Below are positions 51,286-58,818 of a DNA stretch of 64,000 bases, one piece after another. Below the pieces are notes generated by a model, which was not told the origin of the DNA, made no database searches, and saw only the letters and a program-made list of their open reading frames with translations. Position 1 is the first letter of the stretch. Every line of letters starts with the position of its first letter. A program made the position numbers and the translations under genes. Source of the stretch: DATJFQ01 sp035495555 (GTDB lineage Bacteria; Acidobacteriota; Vicinamibacteria; Vicinamibacterales; 2-12-FULL-66-21); the NCBI GenBank assembly GCA_035495555.1, contig DATJFQ010000038.1, forward strand, positions 1-64,000, read 5' to 3'.

Positions 51286-53862
51286 ATGGCACTGGCGACA
51301 GGAACACACCTCGGACCCTACGAAATTCTCGGCCCGCTCGGCGTCGGCGGCATGGGCGAAGTGTTCCGCGCCCGTGACACGCGGCTCGGACGCGACGTCG
51401 CCCTGAAAATCCTGCCGACCACGTTTATGGCCGATCAGGATCGCCTTCGACGTTTCGAGCAGGAGGCGCGATCGGCGGCCGCGCTCAATCATCCGAACAT
51501 CCTTGCGGTGCACGACATCGGCACCACGAACGGCGTTCCATACGTCGTCTCCGAGCTGCTCGAGGGGCGCACGCTGCGCCAGATACTGGAAGCCGGCGCG
51601 CTGACCACGCGCAAAGCGATCGAGTACGGCACGCAGATCGCCAGCGGCCTTGCGGCCGCGCACGACAAGGGCATCATCCACCGCGACATCAAACCGGAAA
51701 ACATCTTCGTCACCAAAGACGGCCGCATCAAAATCCTCGACTTCGGCCTCGCGAAGCTCGCCGACATGCCGACGGCAGATGGCGCCCACGCCACGATGAC
51801 CGAGACCGACCCGGGGATGGTCGTCGGGACCGTCGGCTACATGTCGCCCGAGCAGCTGCGCGCCGAACCGGTCGACGCGCGGTCGGATATTTTCAGCCTG
51901 GGCGCGGTGCTGTACGAAATGTTCGCGGGGGAGCGCGCCTTCAAAGGCAAGACCGCGGTGGACACGATGAGCGCGATCCTGAAAGAGGATCCCGCCGACT
52001 TTCCACCAGCCGTCCATGCCTCGGCGCCGGCCATCGAGCGCATCGTCAGGCGCTGCTTGGAGAAGAACGCCGACGAACGATTTCAGTCCGTACGCGACGT
52101 GACGTTCGCGCTGGAGGCGCTGTCGAGCGCGAGCGGAGTCAACCCCTCCATCGCTGTCGAGGCGCTGCCGCCACCGCGAGGCGGCGTCACGAAGGTGCGC
52201 GCCATCGCGCTTGCCGCCGTCGTCGGCGTTGTCGCCGGCGGCGCCGCGTGGTTTGCGGGCGCGCGGTTCGGTGCGCCACCGCTCGGGCAGCCGGAGATCA
52301 CTCAGCTGACGTTCCGGAGCGGCACCGTTCACGGCGCGCGGTTTGCGCCCGACGGCCAGAACGTGCTCTACGGAGCCGCCTGGGACGGACAGCCGGTCAA
52401 ATTGTTCACGATGCGGCCGGGGACCCCCGACTCGACGGCGCTGAACGTGCCCGATGCCGATCTCATGGCCGTCTCGCGCACGACGAACGAAATGCTGACG
52501 ACGCTCGGAGCCGCGACGGCATTTTCGTTCTACACGAGCGGCATGCTGGCACGTGCCTCCACCACCGGCGGCGCGCCGCGAGCGATGCTCGACCACGTCA
52601 TCGCGGCGGATTTTAGTCCCGACGGTCAGATGATCGCCGCGATCGTCGGACTCCCGGGCGCATTCTCGCTGCAGTACCCGGTCGGGACGGAGCGGTGGAA
52701 AACAAGTTATCCGATCAGCCACGTCCGCGTCGCTCCCGACGGTGAACGGCTTGCGTTCTTGTCGCATCCGCTTGGCGGAGACGAGGGCGACGTCAGGTTG
52801 CTCGGCAAAACAGGCGAACCGCGCACGATCTCCACGGGATGGATCACGCTCGGCGGACTCGCCTGGGCGAAAGGCGGCAGCGAACTGTGGTTTACCGGTG
52901 CGCGCCGCGGCGGTGTACGGGAACTCCGGGCGGTAACGCTCGACGGACGCGAACGTGAGCTGTATCGCTCGACCGAGAGCCTGACGCTCGAGGACGTCGC
53001 GCCCGACGGGCGCGCGCTGCTGTCCGCGGGCAGCACACGCTCGCACGTCGTTTACGGGTCGATGAACGACACCGCAGACCGGGACCTCGCGTGGTTCGAC
53101 TTCGCCGTCCAGCCGTCGGTGTCGGCCGACGGCAAGCTCGTGGCGTTCACGGAAGCCGGGGAAGGCGCCGGCGGCACGTATGGGATTTTCGTGAGACCGG
53201 CCAGCGGTGGACCCGCCGTGCGGGTCGCCGACGGCGGGGGCGGCGCCATCTCGCCGGACGGTACGCAGGTGTTCGCCTTCGCACCGCCCGATCTGCACGA
53301 CGGCACTCTCGCTCCGACCGGCGCCGGCGTGCCGAAGCGGATTCCGTTGAAGGCGCTGGAGCAGATTGTCAGCTTGGGATGGTTCCCCGACGGCCGACAC
53401 ATGTTAGTCGTCGCGAACGAGCCCGGACACGACATACGGGCATGGCGTCTGGACGCCGCCACCGGAAAGCTGGAGCCTGTCACAGCCGAAGGCGCGCGCG
53501 CGCGCGTGATCTCGCCGAATGGCCGACTCCTGACCGTGACCGACCGCGGGGCTCGCTACCTGCTCGACCTGCAGACCGGGTCGAAAATCGCCGCCAAAGG
53601 CGATGAAGCCGCCGACGTCCCGATCGGGTTCTCGGCCGATTCATCGGCGGTCTACGTTTTTCAGGCGGATCCGCAGGGCGGCCGAGTCTTCCGCATCGAC
53701 ATCGCGTCGGGCACGCGGACACTCGCGCGCACGCTCCATCCAAGCGATCCTGCAGGACTGACGATGGTCGGCACCCCGTCCATGAGCCTGGACGGGGAGC
53801 ATTTCGCGTATTCGCTGGGCTACCTGAAGTCGCAGTTGTTCCTGCTGAAGATCAATCGATAG
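51286..53862 (+). CDS. PknB-type Ser/Thr kinase with TolB propeller, tandem copy 3
   Basis: The 858-residue product is the third member of the array: glycine loop GVGGMGEVFRAR, Lys41, HRDIKPEN, DFG 152-154, GTVGYMSPEQ, membrane helix (about 305-325), propeller with FSPDGQMIAAI and VAPDGERLAFLS, ending KSQLFLLKINR. TACAAT (51269-51274) lies 11 bp before the ATG, so it can also be transcribed separately as a leaderless mRNA. It is 29 bp after copy 2. A GC-rich hairpin at 53902-53927 probably ends the array transcript. Confidence 0.95.
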   Translation: MALATGTHLGPYEILGPLGVGGMGEVFRARDTRLGRDVALKILPTTFMADQDRLRRFEQEARSAAALNHPNILAVHDIGTTNGVPYVVSELLEGRTLRQILEAGALTTRKAIEYGTQIASGLAAAHDKGIIHRDIKPENIFVTKDGRIKILDFGLAKLADMPTADGAHATMTETDPGMVVGTVGYMSPEQLRAEPVDARSDIFSLGAVLYEMFAGERAFKGKTAVDTMSAILKEDPADFPPAVHASAPAIERIVRRCLEKNADERFQSVRDVTFALEALSSASGVNPSIAVEALPPPRGGVTKVRAIALAAVVGVVAGGAAWFAGARFGAPPLGQPEITQLTFRSGTVHGARFAPDGQNVLYGAAWDGQPVKLFTMRPGTPDSTALNVPDADLMAVSRTTNEMLTTLGAATAFSFYTSGMLARASTTGGAPRAMLDHVIAADFSPDGQMIAAIVGLPGAFSLQYPVGTERWKTSYPISHVRVAPDGERLAFLSHPLGGDEGDVRLLGKTGEPRTISTGWITLGGLAWAKGGSELWFTGARRGGVRELRAVTLDGRERELYRSTESLTLEDVAPDGRALLSAGSTRSHVVYGSMNDTADRDLAWFDFAVQPSVSADGKLVAFTEAGEGAGGTYGIFVRPASGGPAVRVADGGGGAISPDGTQVFAFAPPDLHDGTLAPTGAGVPKRIPLKALEQIVSLGWFPDGRHMLVVANEPGHDIRAWRLDAATGKLEPVTAEGARARVISPNGRLLTVTDRGARYLLDLQTGSKIAAKGDEAADVPIGFSADSSAVYVFQADPQGGRVFRIDIASGTRTLARTLHPSDPAGLTMVGTPSMSLDGEHFAYSLGYLKSQLFLLKINR

Positions 53863-53901
53863 ACTGCGCGCCGCAGCCAGGGCGACCGTTTCACGATGAT
53901 G

Positions 53902-53927
53902 CGGCCGGCCACATCTGCAGCCGGCCG
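53902..53927 (+). terminator. GC-rich hairpin after the kinase array
   Basis: CGGCCGGC (53902-53909) and GCCGGCCG (53920-53927) pair perfectly around a 10-nt loop in the convergent gap between kinase copy 3 and the VOC gene. There is no T-run, so termination may be factor-dependent. Confidence 0.45.
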
Positions 53928-53980
53928 TGCCTTGAACGTGCGCCTGAACTGGTGCGACGAACTGCAAAAGCTGTTCTGAA

Positions 53981-54475
53981 CTACTCCTTCGCCATCGACG
54001 CGAACTGCTTGAAGAACTCGTCGGCGCGGCGATTCAACTCGTCAGGTGTCAGGTCCTCCTTGCGGGTGGCGATCGTCCATTGGAAACCCGCGGGATCGAT
54101 CAAGGTGCCGCAGCGATCGCCCCAGAACTGATCCTGCATCTGTCCCATCGGGCCCGGCGCGACCGTCGCGCCGGCGCTCACCGCGCGATTGAACAGCGCA
54201 TCGGCGTCGTCGACGTACAGCCACAGACCGATCGGCGATCCGCCTAACGCCTTCGGGCCCTTGCCGCCGCCCATCGCGTCGTTCAGGTACAGATGCGAGT
54301 TCCCGATGCGGATTTCCGCATGCATGATTTTGCCGTCAGGGCCAGCCGAGCGGCTGATTTCATCGGCGCCAAACCCGCGTTTGTACCAGTCGATTGCCGT
54401 CGCCGCGTCATCCAGGATGAGGTGGGGCGTCACCGTATGGAGCCCCTGCGGTACCGGACTCTTTGCTTTTGCCAT
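53981..54475 (-). CDS. VOC (glyoxalase/bleomycin-resistance) family protein, PhnB-like
   Basis: The 164-residue product has two beta-alpha-beta-beta-beta modules of the vicinal-oxygen-chelate fold: TVTPHLILDDAATAIDWYKRGFGADEI, then HAEIRIGNSHLYLNDA, LWLYVDDADALFNRAVSAGATV and WGDRCGTLIDPAGFQWTIATRKEDL. The pattern matches the PhnB-like/YdeI group, some of which act on glutathione-linked substrates or resistance compounds; no activity can be assigned. The C-terminal extension (LTPDELNRRADEFFKQFASMAKE) is helical. It is convergent with the kinase array and divergent from the M1 peptidase gene. Confidence 0.9.
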   Translation of the reverse strand: MAKAKSPVPQGLHTVTPHLILDDAATAIDWYKRGFGADEISRSAGPDGKIMHAEIRIGNSHLYLNDAMGGGKGPKALGGSPIGLWLYVDDADALFNRAVSAGATVAPGPMGQMQDQFWGDRCGTLIDPAGFQWTIATRKEDLTPDELNRRADEFFKQFASMAKE

Positions 54476-54599
54476 GTGCAGACCTTCCTTTCAAGAGGGT
54501 TCAGTTCATAGTCGCGCGGTCGACCCGTGGATCGACATCAGCGCGGAGACAACCTCTGCTGGTAAGATCGCGCCCCGTGCGAACGGAGCAAGAATTCTG

Positions 54600-56423
54600 A
54601 TGATGACACGGTCTATTCGAAAGATACCGGGGATCTTCGCCCTGCTGTTCTCGGTCGGGCTGATGCTCCTGGCCGCGGAGCCACACGCGGACACGTATCC
54701 GCGACAGGCGGGGATCGACGCGGAGCACTACGTCTTTCGCCTGACGCTGCTCACGGACGACTCGAACGAGATTCAGGGTCAGGCGACCGTCCGCCTCCGC
54801 ATGACCGGCGCCTGCAGCGCAGCTCGTCAAGGCTGCCCCGTGCCGCATGACGCGTTCCTCGACCTGACGAGCACAACGCCCGACGGGAAAGGCATGACCG
54901 TGACCGGCGTGAGGTCGAACGGCCAGCCAGTGCCGTTCACGCATGAACAGAACCGGCTGACGCTGCCCCTGCCGCCAAACGCCACAGCCGGGGATGAAAT
55001 CACCTTCGACATCGCGTATCACGGCGCGCCCGGGAACGGACTCCGCTTGTTGAACAACATCCACGGCGAACGCACGGCGTTCAGCGAGAACTGGTTCCAT
55101 AACGCACGTCAGTGGCTGCCGACGATCGATCACATCGCCGATAAGGCGACCGCCGAATTCGTCATCACGACGAGGGCGGAGTACCAAGTGATCAGCAACG
55201 GCCTGCTGATCGATCAGGTCGATCTCCCGGGCGGTCTCCGCCGCACCCACTGGTCCCAGGACGCGCCGGTCTCTCCCTGGCTGCTGTCCCTCGGCATTGC
55301 GCATTTCATCGTCCACTACGAGCCGCCGGTCAAAGGCGTGCAGTTGTCGTACTGGGCGTTTCCGCAGGATGCCGACAAGGGGCTGACCGCCCTGGAGCGC
55401 GACGCGCGCGGGGCGTTCGAGTTCTTCTCCGAAAACGTCGGTCCCTATCCATACGACAAGCTCGCGCACGTCGAGGCAGCGGGCATGGGCGGCGGCACCG
55501 AACACGCGACCAACATCTTCTACGGCGAGCGCGGCGTCACCGCGGGCAATGCACCGGTCGTCCACGAGACCGCCCATCAGTGGTTCGGCGATGCCGTGAC
55601 GGAACGCGACTGGAACGACGTGTGGCTGAGCGAAGGCTTCGCGACGTACTTCACCTTGCTCTACACCGAGCACGCCGCGGGACGCGACGCCTTCGTCGAC
55701 GGCCTGCGACGCAGCCGCGATCGCGTGCTGCAACTCGAGAAGACGCTCCCGAACACACCCGTCGTCCACGTCGACTTCGACGAATCGAAACAGACCGGCC
55801 CGAACAACCAGCTCGTCTACCAGAAGGGATCGTGGACGCTGCACATGTTGCGTCACCAGATCGGCACGGACGCGTTCTGGCGCGGCATCCGCCTGTACTA
55901 TCAGGCCCACGTGAACGGCCTCGCCTCGAGCGCCGATCTGCGCAGCGCGATGGAGCAGGCGTCAGGGCAGGACCTGGGCTGGTTCTTCACCGAGTGGCTC
56001 ACGCGAACGGGCGAGCCGGCCATCGAGGGCAGCTGGCGGTACGACGCCGGCGCGAAACAGGTGATCGTCACCATTCGTCAGACGCAGACCTCGGACCCGT
56101 TCCGTTTTCAGCTGGGTGTCGGGGTGACGCAATCAGCAGGCTCGATGCCTCGCGTCGTGAACGCCGAAGTGACCGGCCGTGAAACGACGATCTCGATTCC
56201 GTCCGATACCGCGCCCGCGTCGGTGATCTTCGATCCAGACGTCGCGCTGCTGGCGGAAATTCATGCGCCTTCCATGAAAACGCCCGATGCCCACCTCCCA
56301 ATTCAAATTGATCAATTTGGGAGTTGGGAGTCGGGAGTTGGGAGTTACCGAGGTCTCACCGTGAGACGCCAGGTCACCGGTGCGCGCGAAGGCGGGAAGC
56401 AGACCTGGTCCGTACACGATTGA
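54600..56423 (+). CDS. Secreted M1-family aminopeptidase
   Basis: M1 enzymes remove N-terminal residues from peptides. The 607-residue product has a signal peptide (about 1-25), an N-terminal beta-saddle domain, the exopeptidase recognition loop GMGGGTEHATN (the GxMEN equivalent) and HETAH-x18-E (His322, Glu323, His326, Glu345) for zinc. It lacks the large C-terminal helical domain of PepN. The last 45 or so residues run through an intergenic TTGGGAGT repeat and then across the antisense end of the DsbD-like gene, so the natural stop was probably lost; the frame overlaps that gene by 79 bp. I prefer the ATG at 54600 with GGAG upstream; 54603 is equivalent. Confidence 0.9.
   Translation: MMTRSIRKIPGIFALLFSVGLMLLAAEPHADTYPRQAGIDAEHYVFRLTLLTDDSNEIQGQATVRLRMTGACSAARQGCPVPHDAFLDLTSTTPDGKGMTVTGVRSNGQPVPFTHEQNRLTLPLPPNATAGDEITFDIAYHGAPGNGLRLLNNIHGERTAFSENWFHNARQWLPTIDHIADKATAEFVITTRAEYQVISNGLLIDQVDLPGGLRRTHWSQDAPVSPWLLSLGIAHFIVHYEPPVKGVQLSYWAFPQDADKGLTALERDARGAFEFFSENVGPYPYDKLAHVEAAGMGGGTEHATNIFYGERGVTAGNAPVVHETAHQWFGDAVTERDWNDVWLSEGFATYFTLLYTEHAAGRDAFVDGLRRSRDRVLQLEKTLPNTPVVHVDFDESKQTGPNNQLVYQKGSWTLHMLRHQIGTDAFWRGIRLYYQAHVNGLASSADLRSAMEQASGQDLGWFFTEWLTRTGEPAIEGSWRYDAGAKQVIVTIRQTQTSDPFRFQLGVGVTQSAGSMPRVVNAEVTGRETTISIPSDTAPASVIFDPDVALLAEIHAPSMKTPDAHLPIQIDQFGSWESGVGSYRGLTVRRQVTGAREGGKQTWSVHD
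56297..56345. repeat. TTGGGAGT array inside the end of the M1 frame
   Basis: CTCCCAATTCAAATTGATCAATTTGGGAG is a strong inverted repeat, followed by three further TTGGGAGT words. It is related to the array at 2534-2592. It lies at the convergent boundary and is probably a terminator-like element that the M1 frame reads through. Confidence 0.7.
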
Positions 56424-56836
56424 TACCGCAGCTCTCCAGGAATCGTGATCGTCCCGGCCTGCATGGATGTGCCGATCGCGATATCGACGTCGATGGTGAA
56501 CGTGCCGCTGAACACGGAGAGCGGCTCGTTTCCGCCCGGCTGCGCGAGATCGCTCGGCTTGGGATACGTGGTGCGGCCGATCGAGACGCCGGCCGGCGGC
56601 ATCAGCGACAGCTTCGTCGGGACGAGCGAGGGGTCGCGCGGTTTGTCCGCCTGCACGTGGAGTCCGGGCGGCAGCACGATTTTCAGCCGCAGGCGCGCTG
56701 ACGAACCAGGCGAGACGCCACCCGGAACGCCTTCCGCCGTGATCGTCGGCGTGGGCCGCTTCACCTGCGCGTTGGCGTGCGCGGGCCATCCGACGAGCAC
56801 CGCAACCGCCAGGCACCCGAATCGAACAGGTTTCAT
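56345..56836 (-). CDS. Periplasmic DsbD N-terminal-domain-like protein
   Basis: The 163-residue product has a signal peptide (about 1-23) and an immunoglobulin-like domain matching the N-terminal domain of DsbD (thiol:disulfide interchange): LRLKIVLPPGLHVQADKPRDPSLVPTKLSLMPP, and a C-terminal LRYQSCTDQVCFPPSRAPV with a Cys-x4-Cys pair. In DsbD this domain passes electrons to periplasmic partners. Here it stands alone with no transmembrane DsbD core. Its ATG overlaps the stop of the TlpA-like gene by 4 nt, so the two are coupled and probably form one electron-transfer pair. Confidence 0.85.
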   Translation of the reverse strand: MKPVRFGCLAVAVLVGWPAHANAQVKRPTPTITAEGVPGGVSPGSSARLRLKIVLPPGLHVQADKPRDPSLVPTKLSLMPPAGVSIGRTTYPKPSDLAQPGGNEPLSVFSGTFTIDVDIAIGTSMQAGTITIPGELRYQSCTDQVCFPPSRAPVTWRLTVRPR

Positions 56837-58077
56837 CGACTCACCTCCGCGGGCTCCGCCAGCAGCCGCTCGATCTCTCGCGACACGTCTCGTTCTGCCT
56901 TCCTGTAGAATGCGCCGCTTCCCGGACTCGGAAATCCGGCGTGGACGGCGCGCACGCGGCCGTCGCGTCCAAGGATGAAGCTGGTCGGGAACGCGTTCAA
57001 GTTGACGGCCTGCGGAATCCTGTCGGCGACCTGGTCCGGCTCTCCCGCGAGCAGGACCGTGTGGCGGAATCCGTACGCGGCGATGAACGCACGCAGCCGC
57101 TCAGGGTTTGCGAGCTGCTCCTGCTCTTCGAACGAGAGCGTCACTATCTCGAACCCGCGATCGCGATACTTTTTGTACAGAAGCGCGAGGAACGGCGCCT
57201 CGTCGTGGCAGTTCGGGCACCAGCTCCCGCTGATGCTCACCAGCACCACCTTCCCGGCAAACGACGGATCGGTGTTCGACACGATGCGTCCCGTCAGGTC
57301 CGGAAAGCTGAAACGGAACGGCTCCGCGGCATCGCGGACACTCGTATGCGACTCCGGGTCGGACGGCGTCCCGATCGCAGCGGCACGGGGGTCACCCTCG
57401 CGCACGGCTCGCAGCAGCTCCGGCCGGCCGTTCTGTCGAAGCTCCAGCGTCCCGTCGGCGCGCGGGAACACCTCGAGCAGCAGCGGACGTGCGCCCGAGA
57501 AATGACTCAGCACGTATCGCTCGCCGTCAAACGTCCCCGTCAGCGTGCCGGTATCGCCGTCGACTCGAAGGATCGTCGCGCTCACCTGGCTATTCTGCTC
57601 GCGTACGATGAACCGCCAGGCCGTTTCGCCCTTCGAGCTGTGGGCCTGGGCGATCCACGTGCCGGCAATCGACGGTCCTTCGAGCACCGCCGCTTCTGTG
57701 TGGGTCGCGGGAACGGCGGTGAATTGATAGATCGTTTTCGTGCCCCGCCGGTACTCGCCGCTCAGCCGGTTGTCGCGTGCCGATACGTCGAGCGTCGACC
57801 CGTATTGAGCGAAGGTGAAGACGAGGTGTTCGTCGTCGACCCGCGATCGGGTCGACGCGATGCGCCGCTCGCCGTTGAAAAACGAGCCCACGAGAACGCC
57901 GCCGTGACGAGTGATTTCGAAGCGACACGGCACCTCGACGCCGTTCACGACCACGGTCGCGTTCCAGCGGCGCGCGAACTCGGAAGCGTCGGGCGGAGCC
58001 GCAGCGGCCACGCCCGGCACGAGCAGCGCCAATAACCATCCAACGACGACAACGAAGCGAAAACGTATCCCAGGCAT
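56833..58077 (-). CDS. TlpA-family thiol-disulfide oxidoreductase with N-terminal beta-rich domain
   Basis: The 414-residue product has a signal peptide or anchor (about 1-27) and a beta-rich N-terminal region (about 28-245). A thioredoxin-fold domain follows (about 255-400) with the redox site WCPNC (Cys287, Cys290), FEIVTLSFEEQEQ and the cis-proline loop NAFPTSFILGRDG. TlpA/ResA proteins reduce periplasmic disulfides, often for cytochrome c or copper-site maturation. I choose the ATG at 58077, preceded by GGAGA, over a TTG at 58110 that falls in a terminator T-run. A strong terminator and a Cys-rich leader reading frame lie directly upstream, suggesting attenuation. It is coupled to the DsbD-like gene. 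Confidence 0.88.
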   Translation of the reverse strand: MPGIRFRFVVVVGWLLALLVPGVAAAAPPDASEFARRWNATVVVNGVEVPCRFEITRHGGVLVGSFFNGERRIASTRSRVDDEHLVFTFAQYGSTLDVSARDNRLSGEYRRGTKTIYQFTAVPATHTEAAVLEGPSIAGTWIAQAHSSKGETAWRFIVREQNSQVSATILRVDGDTGTLTGTFDGERYVLSHFSGARPLLLEVFPRADGTLELRQNGRPELLRAVREGDPRAAAIGTPSDPESHTSVRDAAEPFRFSFPDLTGRIVSNTDPSFAGKVVLVSISGSWCPNCHDEAPFLALLYKKYRDRGFEIVTLSFEEQEQLANPERLRAFIAAYGFRHTVLLAGEPDQVADRIPQAVNLNAFPTSFILGRDGRVRAVHAGFPSPGSGAFYRKAERDVSREIERLLAEPAEVSR

Positions 58078-58108
58078 CCAGGCTCTCCAGTGCGTGCGGC
58101 GTACAAAC

Positions 58109-58142
58109 AAAAAGGCCCGGAAAGCGAGTCGCTCTCCGGGCC
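58109..58142 (-). terminator. Strong intrinsic terminator upstream of the tlpA-like gene (possible attenuator)
   Basis: On the minus strand GGCCCGGAGAGCG and its complement CGCTTTCCGGGCC form a 13-bp stem (one G-U) around a 3-nt loop, followed directly by TTTTTGTTTGT. It ends 32 bp before the tlpA-like ATG. As drawn it would stop any transcript coming from the promoter at 58276-58304 before the gene. Confidence 0.85.
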
Positions 58143-58179
58143 CGGTTGCGGCCGAATCGATTGAGAAAGTGGTGAAGTT

Positions 58180-58266
58180 CTATCCCGTCACGATCCAGCT
58201 GTACGCAGCGCAGCGCTCGGAGGCGGCTCCGAGCCAACAACACGCGCACTGCTGAATCACGATCAC
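58180..58266 (-). CDS. Cys-rich leader peptide (28 residues)
   Basis: From a GTG at 58266 the minus strand reads 28 codons ending with TAG at 58180. The peptide holds four cysteines, three of them clustered as CACC, plus two tryptophans (core QQCACCWLGAASERC). The GTG lies only 2-3 nt after the expected transcript start, so it would be leaderless. A 7-bp hairpin GCTCGGA-N6-TCCGAGC sits inside the frame and the terminator follows 38 nt after the stop, the usual geometry of a ribosome-mediated attenuator. Codon clusters for Cys are known from cysteine-sensing leader peptides. There is no homology evidence available to me. Confidence 0.45.
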   Translation of the reverse strand: MIVIQQCACCWLGAASERCAAYSWIVTG

Positions 58267-58275
58267 GGTATCTTG

Positions 58276-58304
58276 GTTATCCCACGATGCACACGGCGTG
58301 TCAA
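58276..58304 (-). promoter_or_regulatory. Candidate promoter of the leader / tlpA-like transcript
   Basis: On the minus strand TTGACA (plus 58299-58304) and GATAAC (plus 58276-58281) are 17 bp apart. Transcription would begin near 58268, just before the GTG of the leader peptide. Confidence 0.55.
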
Positions 58305-58322
58305 TCCCACGAGACGCAGACG

Positions 58323-58751
58323 TCAGACGGCCCGCGCGGCTTCCCATTGCAGAAATGCTTCAACCTCCTGTCGCACGGCATTCACGGCCCAGCCCAGCAC
58401 GTACGCGTCGTCCAGGAAGCCCACGCCGATGATCCAATCCGGGATCGCGTCGATGGGCATCACGAAGTAGATCACGGCGGCGAGCAGCGTGACAATCGTG
58501 CCGCGCGACACCTGTCGATAATCCCCTGTCCACCAGGCGCGCAGCAGCCGAAGCACGGCGCGCAACTGCTGCCAGAACTGGTTGAAGAACTTCGAATCGC
58601 CCTTCCGCAGTTTGCGAGTCGCCGCATCGAGCAGGCTGCCGATCCGCTCGGGACGCTCGACGTAGCCTTCGGCGTCTTTGCGTGCCTTCCGCACCCAGGG
58701 ACGCGTCGTCTTGCTCAAGCCGCCGTCCGGGCGCTCCGGTGTGAGTGCCAT
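58323..58751 (-). CDS. YkvA-family (DUF1232) membrane protein
   Basis: The 142-residue product has a charged N-terminal region and a DUF1232 core: VSRGTIVTLLAAVIYFVMPIDAIPDWIIGVGFLDDAYVLGWAVNAVRQEVEAFLQWE. The motif YFxMPIDxIPD followed by GFxDDAxVL defines YkvA proteins, whose function is unknown. One or two membrane segments are likely. I chose the ATG at 58751 (MALTPERPD); an upstream in-frame ATG at 58781 is possible but closer to the divergent kinase promoter. The gene is divergent from the kinase at 58819. Confidence 0.85.
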   Translation of the reverse strand: MALTPERPDGGLSKTTRPWVRKARKDAEGYVERPERIGSLLDAATRKLRKGDSKFFNQFWQQLRAVLRLLRAWWTGDYRQVSRGTIVTLLAAVIYFVMPIDAIPDWIIGVGFLDDAYVLGWAVNAVRQEVEAFLQWEAARAV

Positions 58752-58818
58752 CGAACGATTATCGCGCAGGATCGTCGGCATTCCGCCGTCGCATTCGCAT
58801 TCCGCATTAGAATGCCGC

